Positions 11,224-21,127 of a DNA stretch of 64,000 nucleotides are shown here, piece by piece. Each line of letters starts with the position of its first letter. The stretch's first letter is position 1. A program made the position numbers and the translations under genes. The stretch comes from Diphasiastrum complanatum (Eukaryota; Streptophyta; Lycopodiopsida; Lycopodiales; Lycopodiaceae): NCBI GenBank assembly GCA_029204225.1, contig CM055112.1, forward strand, positions 1,125,314 through 1,189,313, written 5' to 3'. Under the pieces are notes generated by a model, which did no database searches, had not been told where the DNA came from, and saw nothing but the letters and a program-made list of their open reading frames with translations.

Positions 11224-11420
11224 CATGCTTATACATGAGTTCTCTTGGGTTCATCTATCCATTGGTGCACTATCTTGATGATATCTTGCAATCTTGTGTG
11301 TAGAATTCTCTTATTTTGCTATTTTTGGATCCACACGTGGGAAGTACAGTAGGGTACTATTATTGTATGGACAACAACTTCATTTTATCATATATTTGAT
11401 ATTTTATCAAGTCTCTTACA
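10860..11420 (+). repeat. Diverged E-type Copia LTR
   Basis: This stretch aligns along its length with the LTR of element E in opposite orientation, sharing GCATTTTAGACTTAGAGA, TTGGAAAGTG, ATTGGTGCACTATCTTG and CAGTAGGGTACTAT blocks. Compared with E it is strongly diverged, and its promoter-proximal CT stretch has expanded to a long microsatellite. No E-type internal sequence follows, so it is a solo or truncated LTR. Confidence 0.8.
11162..11219. repeat. (TC)n microsatellite
   Basis: About 29 uninterrupted TC units. Element E has only a short CT-rich tract at the matching LTR position, so the expansion happened inside this LTR copy. Confidence 0.98.
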
Positions 11421-11514
11421 TGTGTGTCTCACAGGCAGTCTCATTGAGAGAATTGTGTTTCTTTAATGGAGTTTGCTTAATATAATGATAACATTCTACT
11501 ATAGGTTATAGTCT

Positions 11515-12150
11515 ATTTATATTTATGTGTGGTTTTCAACCTCGATCTCCAGTTAATGTGGAGACTAAATCTATTAAGAGTCTAAAAAGTTGACAATATC
11601 CTACATGATATATGCAAGAGATGTTGCAATTAGAACATAAAAGTATCTGTATTGCTCAAGATAGAGCTAAGCGTTGTGCTAATTTTAAGAGGTCTCCCAG
11701 AGATTTTAAAGTTGATGATTGGGCATATGTAGAAATTTTAAAGATTCTTGGACTATGCATACTAAAAAGCATTATAAACTCTCTACTAGATATTGTGGAC
11801 CATTTCGGATTATAAAAAAATTGGATCATAAGATTACGAACTTGATCTACAAGACAAGTCTATTGCTCATCCAATGTTTCATATAACTTGATTGAAATTA
11901 AATTTACATCAAGGTGATACAGTTGGATTTGATGAAGATCTTACTCATTTGGAGGATATATCACTTAGTGTACCCTGAAAAATAGAAAAAATCCTCAGAA
12001 TCAGCAAAAAACAATTGAAAATTATTCTGTCTCTAAGTGCTTGATTCAATGGAAAGCATGCACTTACAATGATGATTTACACAAAAGGTTCGAAAGGATA
12101 AAAAAGGATTTTCCTAGGTTTCACATCTAAGGACACAAATAATTCAAGGA
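11515..12150 (+). pseudogene. Chromovirus (Ty3/Gypsy) integrase C-terminus with chromodomain
   Basis: Plus-strand frames preserve the end of a chromovirus integrase: GFQPRSPVNVETKSIKSL, then HKSICIAQDRAKRCANFKR and DFKVDDWAYV, a GPF-type core (RYCGPFRIIKKLDHKI) and finally SKCLIQWKACTYNDDL with ERIKKDFPRFH, which resembles a chromodomain tail. In chromoviruses this domain directs integration to particular chromatin. Several frameshifts and stops are present, and the catalytic core and RT are absent. It directly follows the E-type LTR. Confidence 0.8.
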
Positions 12151-13159
12151 AAGAATTATGTTACATGCATTTCTGGTAGAAGGCTATTCATAGTACCTCG
12201 ACATGGATATTTAGCACTGTAGTGTATGAATTTATTATTAATGTCTCATTATTTTGAACTGGGCCAGAAATGTCATTAGTAGCCTTTTGAGGGCCCATGC
12301 ACTCCGATTAGGGCATGTGGAACAATGCATGGTGCTTTGACGACTATATGCATGTAGAGGGATATCAATAGCAATTAAATATGAGTTTAGTAAAGGATTA
12401 AGGTTCTAGAGGGAGTATTCCTAGGCTCTTGAGGTCTGTATATACCTATACAAGCTTTACCTACTCCACTTTCAAATTCCGGTATTCAATTGTTAGAAAC
12501 TTCTCTTCTTTTGTATTCAATCACCATGGCTCGACGGTTAAGCTGATTGAGGTTTGATCTTCATTTACTCTTTGGTTGGGTGGTTTGGCTCCATAGCCCT
12601 CCTTTTGCCATTTGCAATAGGATCTTAAGGATCTACATTGACAATCTTTACAATAATGATTTTATTTTGCTGCATAGTCTATATAGTCCATGTGCAGGTG
12701 ATCAAAGAGATGTCTCTTGACATAGCCCGTATGAAGGTGTTTGAGATTCAGAAGCATAGACCGAGGAGAACACAAGATCAAATCAAAAGCTGAAGCTGGC
12801 ACATGAAGTGGGAGTAGTGACAACATTGTCAAAATAATTTAGTTTTAAACTAAATAAGATCATTTTATATGATGTTAGTGGCATGAATAAATTTGTGAAT
12901 GCTCCATTAAGTGGGAGTGTTAATAACAATAATGTGGGCATTCACACATGACTAAATAACTACTTAAAGTGAGAGGGTCCCCAAACTTCACATGAGTGTT
13001 CTACCACTCATCTCTCTCTATGTAATGGCTCTCTATGGAATGGTTAGTTTGCCCTTCTCTAAAAACATCAGTAAAGATCGCTTAAAGTCGTGCCTCCACC
13101 ATCAAATTCATGTTTGGCTGCATGTATGTGCAAAAACAAAACATTAGTCTCCCAATATT
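12151..13159. other. Non-coding, probable decayed LTR material
   Basis: No coding motif is visible. The stretch after the integrase contains a GTATATACCTA TATA-like signal near 12,443 and may be the chromovirus 3' LTR. Near 12,910 the sequence AAGTGGGAG followed by TGTTAATAACA looks like a polypurine tract joined to an LTR start. I found no second copy in the window to confirm either. Confidence 0.35.
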
Positions 13160-13860
13160 CAAATCCATCGATGCTGAAACTATGAACTATTGTAATTAGT
13201 GTAGTTACTCAAGGCTGTGCATCAAATGCTATGCCCAAGCTTCGAAAATGAGTTGATTACGCAACTCTCTAATTTCAAATTTCGCGTGTTCCTGATAGAT
13301 TGAGGAGGAAAGTTGTTGCAGTTGTTTGTTGAGTACGAAGATGATAAAACGATCTCCTTAAATAGGAGACGAAGAGCAGGTTGATTCAATTTGTTTGTTG
13401 CTCTGTGCTTCGGTGCAACTGCTGTGCCAGTCATATTTGACGATGCAGGTAGCTCAAGATTTGACGATAGAAATTCTTGGAGGAGTTTTGACGTAGAAAA
13501 GTGGTATTGAGGAGAATGGGATGAAAGCAGCAGCTCCCGTTCGCTGCTCGTAGCGTGAGAAATAGTGTTGACGTCGCGTTATTTTGCCAACGACTTTTCT
13601 GTATCGATATATATACATATATAGAAGTCAAATCCAAATTTTAATTCTGTCAAGGGTCTTTGTTATGGATCCTGTAACGCATGGCCATATTTAGCTGTTG
13701 AAAGGAGGCAAAGGCGGCCTCATTTGTAACACTTGCGCGTGTATAGTTGTGTTGTGTTGCACCATCCTTAGGCAACTTTAGATGCCTGAAAATTGAAAAT
13801 CCAAGTGAGGCAAATGCCACGAAAATTGTGAAGAGGGCCATGTTTTCATGAATAAAAACT
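13160..13860 (-). pseudogene. R1: small gene copy, inverted duplicate of R2
   Basis: This minus-strand block matches R2 (14,366-14,715 plus 20,819-21,160) over about 700 bases, including upstream DNA, a 273-nt reading frame (13,222-13,494) and a downstream MDLN start. The 90-residue frame contains SKLLQEFLSSNLELPASSN, AVAPKHRATNKL, YSTNNCN and LESCVINSFSKLGH, and ends at the same TGA as R2. The start codon is ACG where R2 has ATG, which is why I call it a pseudogene; an internal ATG would give 70 residues. Further upstream a 63-residue frame (13,650-13,841) starts MALFTIFVAFASLGFSIF, hydrophobic like a signal sequence. Function is unknown. It is not an obvious transposon protein. Confidence 0.55.
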
Positions 13861-14365
13861 ATTACTTAAATGGATATGAGGATGACTAGTTTGTTCCACA
13901 TTGATAAGATAACAATATGCCTTATAATCAAGGACTTCTTAACCATTTGCCTGATCACATGTTTCAAAAGAGGGCCTCTTGAACGTTCTCTCCCAAGACT
14001 TGGATGAACTCATGGTGTTAACAAAATCAACTCTCAAATTCTAGCAACAAGACTATACACAAAAAGTAGTGGACATTGAATGCAATTAGGAAAAGGGAAT
14101 ATTCCTTCTCTCTTCGGATGATTACCAAAACAAAACGAGGAAGACAAAAGGAATATGCAAAGATGGTGATACTACTTTAGTATCTTAAGGTAACACAAAG
14201 AGGAAGTGATAGTGACAGCAAGTGTGGCATAGTTGTTGTCTCATTAGAGAGCCTAAATTTTGATAGTATGTCTTGGCAATACAAGTCTCAAAACTCTACA
14301 TGATTTTTTGCCAATAGGTCCTTAGAGAGACAATCCATACATTGACCTAATACCAGAGAAGAGAT
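13861..14365. other. Spacer between the divergent R1 and R2 copies
   Basis: About 500 bases without a recognisable gene separate the 5' ends of the head-to-head copies R1 and R2. If either copy is transcribed, this would be the shared upstream region. I see no convincing promoter motif. Confidence 0.4.
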
Positions 14366-14715
14366 ATGACAATTTGTGGGGCATTTGCCTCACTCACTTG
14401 GATGATTTCATGCATCTCAAGTTGTCCAACAAACAATGGTGCAAGACACATGGGGCCGCCTTTGCCTCAAACACCTCACCGTTCACAAAATGGCCATTCG
14501 TTACGGTCTCCATCACAAAAGTGTTTGACCGAAAGCTCTAACGACAATACATACATTAAAATTTGCATATGGAAAAAGTTGTTGGCAAAACAACGCGACA
14601 TTGACACTAGGTCTCGCGCTACAAGCAGCGAACAGGAGCTATTGCGTCTAACGTCTCGGTCTTCTCTTAACTTCATCCCATTCTCTTTCTCAATATGGCT
14701 TTTCTATGTCAAAAC
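14366..14715 (+). pseudogene. R2, 5' part, interrupted by element E
   Basis: This block matches the upstream half of R1 in inverted orientation, sharing CGCTACAAGCAGCGAACAGG-like and CTTCATCCCATTCTC-like segments. The R2 start codon is at 14,706. Element E is inserted after the third codon, with target duplication AAAAC (14,711-14,715). A 145-residue frame that crosses into E from 14,366 is therefore an insertion artefact. Confidence 0.65.
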
Positions 14716-15353
14716 TGTGAAGGATTTCAGATCATTCAAGATCCAATCGGGTCCCAAATCTTTGGTTACAATAAGGAGCAAACCAACAATCATGCCAATG
14801 TAGAAAAATCAGCATCTACACACAAAATGAGATGCAAACTCTAAGAGATATTGATCAAACATGAACCAAAACATAAAATATGTTTACTGTCCGTACAATT
14901 ATAGTACCCTACTGTATTTCACACGTGTGGAACCGAAAATAGCAATAAATGATCATTCTACACATAGAATTGCAAGATAACACCAAGATAGTGCACCAAT
15001 GCGTAGTAGAACCCAAAGAGAACCATGTATAATGATGAAATGAGAGAGAGAAGAGAGAAGATGTGTCTCTCCAAGAGTTACATCCCTTTATAGAGTTTCC
15101 AAACCCTATTTGGCCACTTGGCTTTCCCTCCAAAATGTAAACCCTAGATTCAATGTACCCAAAGTTCAAATTTGAATCTCTCTCAAACTCGACTACCAAC
15201 TTTCCCACACTTTCCAAAAGTGTTTATTGAATGTATTTTAAACTAATATAACTTCAAAAAGTTTATCTCTAAGTCTAAAATGAGTTTTGGCCTCTTATTG
15301 ACAATTTACCAAAATGTGACTAAACTAGACTAAACTAGTTGAAATGTCTCACA
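14716..15353 (-). repeat. 3' LTR of element E (638 bp)
   Basis: In element orientation it runs from TGTGAGACATTTC to CCTTCACA. It matches the 18,911-20,813 copy apart from a few substitutions, one 15-base difference and the nested insertion in that copy. A CTATAAAGGG TATA-like box and a CT-rich stretch precede the probable transcription start. Confidence 0.95.
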
Positions 15354-15456
15354 CTCCCTCTTCAACTAGTTTTGGCATAGTTTTGTCGATAGAACTTTGA
15401 TTCAACTTTAGAATGATCTCCATCCTAAGTATAGATCTTCTTTCTAAGGTTCTAAA

Positions 15457-16155
15457 TTATAAGACAATGTAGCTAGTTTGTCCATATCTTGACAATTTGC
15501 ACACATCCACATGAAATAGCTCAAACATGAGATAGAACAAGTAAAGTAAACTTGAACAACACTTCCTTGCTGCTCCTTTGACCTTACTTGAGTCTTCAAT
15601 AAGTTGCAAAAACAGATCCATAACATCTTTGCCAAATAACCTTCCTTTGATGCTCTTGACTAGCTCCAAAATGTCACCTTTCCTTTTGTGTTGTTGAAGC
15701 CCTTTGAGACCAACCTCTTGATCTTCCTCTTGATCATCAAAGTCATTGAACAGACTTTGTTTTCCAGATCCATTACTTGCTTTTCCAGTATGAAAACCAT
15801 GAGAACCAATATCCACTTGCATAGCATCATCTACACAAGAAAATTCTCCAAAACATGTGAGTAAAGCAAAGTGAGTCGCTTCCACTTGCTTACCTTTCTC
15901 TTGATCATCAAAGATATCAAAGATATGAATATCTTCAGACCTAAACCTCTGGAGATACTTTCTCTCAAACATATGATCTAGATCCAACAAGATCTCATCA
16001 ATGCTTGATCTTGATCTTCCACAAAGGTTAGTGAGAACAATGTCGCCAATGTCACCATCATAAATCAAAAGATAGATTCCAAACTTTCCATCCAACATGA
16101 AGTAGAGTAGGTGAAGATGAGTATCAAACCTAAGAAATCTAGACCTCTTGAGTCA
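15457..16155 (-). CDS. Unknown ORF of element E, C-terminal part
   Basis: A 213-residue frame that begins MLDGKFGIYLLIYDGD and lies in the same frame as the 350-residue ORF upstream, separated from it by a single TGA at 16,153-16,155 and 18 codons. It is rich in Asp/Glu, with IDEILLDLDHMF, FDDQEKGKQ and FDDQEEDQEVG stretches, then a basic helix-like segment (KRKGDILELVKSIKGRLFG). It ends about 100 bases before the 3' LTR. I recognise no family. It occupies the place where Copia elements keep integrase, RT and RNase H, but shows none of their motifs. It could be captured host sequence or an element-specific accessory protein. Confidence 0.6.
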
Positions 16156-17205
16156 ATAACAAACCTCAATAAGCTCACCAATGAGATCTCCCTTGTCTTG
16201 AAGAAATTGCCTCTCGATTTGCTCCATGTAGTCTTCTCCAACCAACCTTTTGCCATCTTGAACATGAGTGATCAATTCACAATCATAGAGTCCTTTGAGT
16301 TGATGAAGAGATGTGAGATCCATGCCTTGGATCTTCCCAAGAACCAATCTTTCATTGCTCTTTCCTTCATAAGACTCCCTCTTAATGATTGCATCATAAG
16401 AAGTAGAAACCTCAAAGACATTAGAAGCCATGAAAAAAATGATTAGTACCTTCAACATAAGGATGATTGAAGTACTCTCTTTCTTCAAACAAGAACTTCT
16501 ATTCAATGTTTTAGGTAATGAATCATATGATAATGATTCCTCCTCATTATCATTCACAATGACATCATTCAAAGTACATCCTACTTTGAACTCTTCACAT
16601 ACTTCTCTTCTTCTTGACTTGTGACTATCTCCCTCACCAAGTCTTTTGATAGAACCATTCGATCTACTCTCTTTATGAAGACATGTGTCTCCATTTGCTG
16701 GAAAAATGACTTTCTTGGAATCATAACAAAAGAATGTAGAAGAACCATCTCCTTCATGAATGCACCTAGCAACATCTTTTTCCATATGATCAAAGAAATC
16801 ATTAACAACAATCTTTTCCAAGGAAGAACCTTCACCTCCATTGATGAAGTTAGCTCTTTCCTTACCTTTTGCATGCTTGCACTTGCCATGAAGAACCTTT
16901 GAAACACCATCATTATCCTCAAGACTAGCCAAGTTAGCACAAAGATGAACATCTCCAAGAAGCGTATTAGATCTTGACCTAGATCTAGCATAAGGAAGCT
17001 TGTTAGACTTTGCATAAGATCCACCAATCTTATTGATGCTAAAAGGTAACTTTGGAAAGTTGAGACCAATCTCCTTTTCCATTCCATCCTTTTTGTTAGC
17101 CATAACAAAAGCATCAAGCTTGAAAAGTCTACCTTGTCTATTGCCTCTAGCAACCAAGATTTCTTCCTTTGTAATGAAACAAGCATCACCCCCAAACTTT
17201 ACCAT
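16153..17205 (-). CDS. Unknown ORF of element E, N-terminal part
   Basis: This 350-residue frame is in phase with gag-protease upstream, separated only by a TGA at 17,209-17,211. Its first 35 residues (MVKFGGDACFITKEEIL, then NRQGRLFKLDAFV) are the normal Copia protease-to-integrase linker; element F has QGRLFKLDA at the same point. After that all Copia similarity stops. The rest is unknown: a basic Arg/Ser stretch (YARSRSRSNTLLGDVH, about residues 72-87), an acidic/cysteine-bearing middle, and one strongly hydrophobic segment (about 245-265, IILMLKVLIIFFMAS) that could cross a membrane. Such a segment recalls envelope-like or accessory ORFs of some plant retroelements, but there is no other support for that. 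Confidence 0.6.
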   Translation of the reverse strand: MVKFGGDACFITKEEILVARGNRQGRLFKLDAFVMANKKDGMEKEIGLNFPKLPFSINKIGGSYAKSNKLPYARSRSRSNTLLGDVHLCANLASLEDNDGVSKVLHGKCKHAKGKERANFINGGEGSSLEKIVVNDFFDHMEKDVARCIHEGDGSSTFFCYDSKKVIFPANGDTCLHKESRSNGSIKRLGEGDSHKSRRREVCEEFKVGCTLNDVIVNDNEEESLSYDSLPKTLNRSSCLKKESTSIILMLKVLIIFFMASNVFEVSTSYDAIIKRESYEGKSNERLVLGKIQGMDLTSLHQLKGLYDCELITHVQDGKRLVGEDYMEQIERQFLQDKGDLIGELIEVCY

Positions 17206-17208
17206 GTA

Positions 17209-18319
17209 TCATTTCTCTATCATTTGACCAACACTTAACAAATTCTTTGAAAGTGAAGGAATGTAAAGAACACCATCAAGTCTTGCTTTCCTATTATTAG
17301 AGAGACAAATAGGAATTAAACCAATACCTTCAATCACACACTCACCACCATTGGCCATGTGAATTGCTTTCTTGGCTCCATCATAAGTGACCAAAGAAGT
17401 AAAGAGCTCCTTGTGACTAGTCATGTGTGAGCTAGCTCCACTATCAGTCCACCATGAATCTTTGTCATCTTCACTTGATATTGGACTTGATGAACACATC
17501 AAAAGAGAATCACCACCACCTAGACCCTCATCATTAGTAGTAAAGTTGATTTGTTTGCTACCTTCATCTCTTTTCTTCTTCAAACATTCATTTGCAAAAT
17601 GCCCTTTGATTCCACAATAAAAGCATTTCAACTTAGACTTATCTTTCTTTTTGCCAAAAGAAGAAGTCTCACCTTGATCTTTCCCTTTAGACCACTTGCC
17701 TTTGCCTTTGCCCTTGAACTTGCCTTTGATGAACATAGCATCCTCTTCATAATGAGATGTCGATGTAGATCTACCTCCTCTTGATTGAAGCCTATACTCC
17801 TCATTCACCAAGATCTCTTGCAAATCCACAATACTTGGCAAAGTTTTTTGAATAGCAAAACTTTGAACAAGATTAGCATGATCATCCAACAAGCCATTAA
17901 GTATAACTTGAACAAGCTCTACCTCCTTAATGCTTTCATCAATACATGCTAACTCATCATTGAATGCCTTAACCCTCAAAACAAAAGCATGAATACTCTC
18001 TTCCTTCTTTTGCAAACTTTGAAAGATTTGCCTCCTAAGAGTAAGCACTCTTGATGTAGACTTGGACTCATAAAGCTTCCCAAGCCTCCAAAGATGATGT
18101 GCACTTAACATTCATCTTAATCATGTGTAGAGCTTTCTTTGCTCTCTTGTCATACCTCACTTGATCTTGTTAAGTTGCTAGTCTCTCCTCCAAACCTACA
18201 ACAATCTCCATCAACTCATTCATCTCCAATAAGGACTCCATCCTCACCTTCCAAGAAGAATAGTTGATTGAGGTAGGCCTATCATTGCTCTCCAACATAA
18301 AGCCTCCACTTGTAGCCAT
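17209..18319 (-). pseudogene. gag and protease of element E
   Basis: Gag starts at 18,319 with MATSGGFMLESNDRPTS, followed by WKVRMESLLEMNELM, typical of the Copia gag family. One stop and one frameshift (near 18,111) separate this start from a 300-residue frame that contains KSTSRVLTLRRQIFQSL, a nucleocapsid knuckle CFYCGIKGHFANEC (residues 163-176, all four zinc ligands present) and the protease active site WWTDSGASSHM (Asp at about 223). The frame ends at a TGA and continues in phase into the unknown ORF. The protein would build particles and process itself. Confidence 0.85.
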
Positions 18320-18898
18320 GTTGAAGTGACATGGTCTTCTCTTTCAACCTGTTTTAATGCACAAAGCACTCTCTTGAATGTCAACAAATGAACTCAAGAA
18401 GAAATCACAAAGATATGAAACCTCTCAAATCTCTTCTGACACTTCTAACTAGAAAATCAACACATAGAATAGTGAAATCTTATGATCTATCCTCAATCTA
18501 ATGATTCTTGCCACTTCCTAAGATTGAAACACACTCAAATAAAGTTTAGTAACCTCACAAACTAGAAATCCAATCAAAATTAGGGTCTTGACAAAATCAC
18601 AAAAAATTGAATAACTCAAATTCTACATGCAATTTCTAGAAACTTGGTATATCTTCTTGTAGACTCCAATGAGACTTCCTAATGCACCAAAAATCATCTA
18701 GTTCTAGTAAGCCAAGTGTGAAATCGGAATTGATCAAGTATATAACCCTATATTGAGTTTTGACCTACAAAAGATCAATTCTACACATGCAAAAATGCTG
18801 ATTGTTGAGTAGAAATCAATCTAGCATGCTCTAGCATTGGTAACTCCTCCAAATCCTTGCTAAAGATGGCTGATCCTTTCATAACCTAAAACACAAGA
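18320..18898 (-). other. Leader of element E
   Basis: This is the untranslated region between the primer site and gag. It is AT-rich and I see no coding sequence in it. Confidence 0.6.
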
Positions 18899-18910
18899 GC
18901 TCTGATACCA
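18899..18910 (-). other. Primer-binding site of element E
   Basis: The plus strand reads GCTCTGATACCA, exactly complementary to TGGTATCAGAGC, and it touches the LTR end at 18,911 without a gap. Confidence 0.95.
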
Positions 18911-20813
18911 TGTGAAGGATTTCAGATCATTCAAGATCCAATTCATGTCCCAAATCTTTGGTTACAATAAGGAGCAAACCAACAATCATGCCAATGTAGA
19001 AAAATCAGCATCTACACACAAAATGAGATGCAAACTCTAAGAGATATTGATCAAACATGAACCAAAATATAAAATATGTTTACTGTCCGTACAATTATAG
19101 TACCCTACTGTATTTCACACGTGTGGAACCGAAAATAGCAATAAATGATCATTCTACACATAGAATTGCAAGATAACACCAAGATAGTGCACCAATGCAT
19201 AGTAGAACCCAAAGAGAACCATGTATAATGATGAAATGAGAGAGAGAAGAGAGAAGATGTGTCTCTCCACGAGTTACATCCTTTTATAGAGTTTCCAAAC
19301 CCTATTTGGCCACTTGGCTTTCTGTTGTAAAGCTACCTTTACGAGCTTTACTTCCGGCGCCATCGGCACCAGCTATGTCCCCGGCGCCAGCAGCGCCCCT
19401 GCTGCTCCTGGCGCCAACGGCGCCGGCGCCGCTCCCGGCGCCACTGTGACCAGAATCCAGCCGGCGCCAAGTTCCTATGGCTGAAAATCTTTGATCGGTT
19501 CTAGCGAAGTCCAGAGAGCTCAGATCGATGTGCAATCACCTCACACGATCTAGGCATGATTAAAGGAAGCCTGGGGATCAATAAAATCTAGAGAGAGAAA
19601 ATGACTTTCTAGAAAGAGAAAATTCTAGAGAGAGAAAAACGTGCTTTACAAGCTTGGGTAGAGTGCTTGGTATGAGGGGGGGTGCCGAATCACACCAATA
19701 CTATAGGGGAGTGCGGGTTGCGACTCAGGACGAGCTCCAACCAAGTCTCAGCCTCCCTTGCTGGAATGTTGTCATGGCTCTCGCGTTGGCATGCTAGCGC
19801 CTCGGAGACTAGGGTCGTCACACACTTGAAATGTAACCTTCTCAGATTTATCAATAAAGTGGGATTTTCCTCAAATTGACTCTGATTACCTTCTGGGTTT
19901 CAGTGTTCGGTAAAAGCGCCAGTTGTAAGGCCGCTTTCAAAATTTTTATCTTGGCACATAGCTGAGGGTCGTATCCCGGGACGCCAGCGGTATGCCGTCG
20001 GGACCATTCGGTCCGTGGCGCCAGCGGTATGCTGTTGGGACCATTTGGTCCAGGAACTGGTTGTTTCCATATCTATCGCGACTTGTGGTTCTGAGTGTTC
20101 CTTGCATGAACGTGAATGGGTTAAGCTCTTGGAGAACGAGCTCAAACCTGTCGGCTGAGTTGGATGGCTTGCTTGGGTGGATGTTACCTGTTTATGACTG
20201 TCCAGTCTGGCGTGGCACCAAGTTGGCTTCCAGCGCTCGTGACGAAGCTTTCAGTTGGTTAAGTCTGATGTAAGTCAGACCGCTTGCTTGGAATGGATGT
20301 TACTCGTTTGTAACGAAGCTTCGAGTTGGTTAAGTTTGATGTATGTCGGGCGACTTGCTTGGAGGGAAGTCACCCACGTTGGGACCCCCGATCTGGCATG
20401 GTGCCAGGTTGGATCTCAATGTTGGTTTGCGGAACTTCAAGTTAGTTAAGTCTGATTGTTGTTGGCGAGTTGGCTGCTTGTATGTCAAGTGGGTTTGGAT
20501 GGCAATAGTTGAAGGCTGGGAAGCTAAGTCGTGGTTCCCGGCTCCCTTTGGGATGCCTGCGCTACACTTTCCCTCCAAAATGTAAACCTTACTATTTTTG
20601 GGTCTAGATTCAATGTACCCAAAGTTCAAATTTGAATCTCTCTCAAACTCGACTACCAACTTTCCCACACTTTCCAAAAGTGTTTATTGAATGTATTTTA
20701 AACTAATATAACCTTAAAAAGTTTATCTCTAAGTCTAAAATGAGTTTTGGCCTCTTATTGACAATTTACCGAAATGTGACTAAACTAGACTAAACTAGTT
20801 GAAATCTCTCACA
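18911..20813 (-). repeat. 5' LTR of element E, interrupted
   Basis: This LTR is in two pieces (18,911-19,322 and 20,572-20,813), with a 1,244-bp insertion between them. The pieces together match the 638-bp 3' LTR. The outer end is followed by the AAAAC duplication. Confidence 0.93.
19323..20566 (+). mobile_element. Nested 1,244-bp LTR-type insertion, probable solo LTR S1
   Basis: The insertion starts TGTTGTAAAG, ends GCGCTACA and is flanked by an exact 5-bp duplication CTTTC (19,318-19,322 and 20,567-20,571); the uninterrupted LTR copy has a single CTTTC there. TG...CA ends, a 5-bp duplication, no coding capacity and an AATAAAG signal near 19,854 fit a solo LTR left by recombination. Its GC content is higher than its surroundings, with GGCGCC repeats near 19,355-19,465. 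Parts resemble other S-family sequence near 2,400 and 58,530 (GGGGGTGCCGAATC-like). Confidence 0.85.
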
Positions 20814-20818
20814 AAAAC

Positions 20819-21081
20819 TCTTCCTAATATTTCTATCTTCAAATCTTGCTTTGCCTGCATCGTCAAATTTGGCTGGCGCAGCTGTTGCACCGAAACAAAG
20901 AGCAACAAATAAACTGGCTCAACCTACTCTTCGTGTACTATCTAAGGAGATCAGTTTATCTTCTTGGTATTCAACAAACAACTGCAACTCATTTTCTCTT
21001 CCATCTATCACGAACATGGCTGATGTCAGATTGGAGAGCTGCGTAATCAATTCGATTCTCAAGCTTGGGCACAACATTTGA
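20819..21081 (+). pseudogene. R2, 3' part of the reading frame
   Basis: This continues the R2 frame after element E. Together with the 10 bases before E the frame is 273 nt, exactly the length of R1, and it stops at the same TGA. It contains LALPASSNLAGAAVAPK, RATNKLAQPTLRVL, WYSTNNCNS and RLESCVINSILKLGHN. Most differences from R1 are substitutions, with no indels, which suggests that the frame was once under coding constraint. The N-terminus (Leu/Ser/Ala-rich) could be an organelle-targeting peptide. The family is unknown. E destroys this copy. Confidence 0.6.
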
Positions 21082-21127
21082 TCTAGAGCCCGAGAAACTA
21101 CACTAATTGCACTAATTCATAGTTTTA

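Larger units (their letters stand above)
14716..20813 (-). mobile_element. Non-autonomous Copia-like element E
   Basis: E is bounded by two LTRs that differ at roughly a dozen positions (about 2%) and by an exact 5-bp target duplication AAAAC (14,711-14,715 and 20,814-20,818). On the minus strand: 5' LTR (20,813-18,911, holding a nested 1,244-bp insertion), primer site, leader, gag-protease, a long unrecognised coding region, polypurine tract (CTCCCTCTTC on plus, about 15,354) and 3' LTR. Integrase, RT and RNase H motifs are absent. Without the nested insertion E is about 4.85 kb. Its low LTR divergence makes it the youngest dated insertion in the window, so enzymes from another Copia probably mobilised it. 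Confidence 0.92.

Noticed and set aside
14366-14803. A 145-residue frame
   Set aside because: It crosses the junction between R2 upstream DNA and the LTR of element E, so its C-terminus is LTR sequence.
16581-17195. A 204-residue frame overlapping the unknown ORF of element E in another phase
   Set aside because: It is a shadow of the 350-residue frame, with Leu/Met-biased composition. The 350-residue frame is the one in phase with gag-protease.
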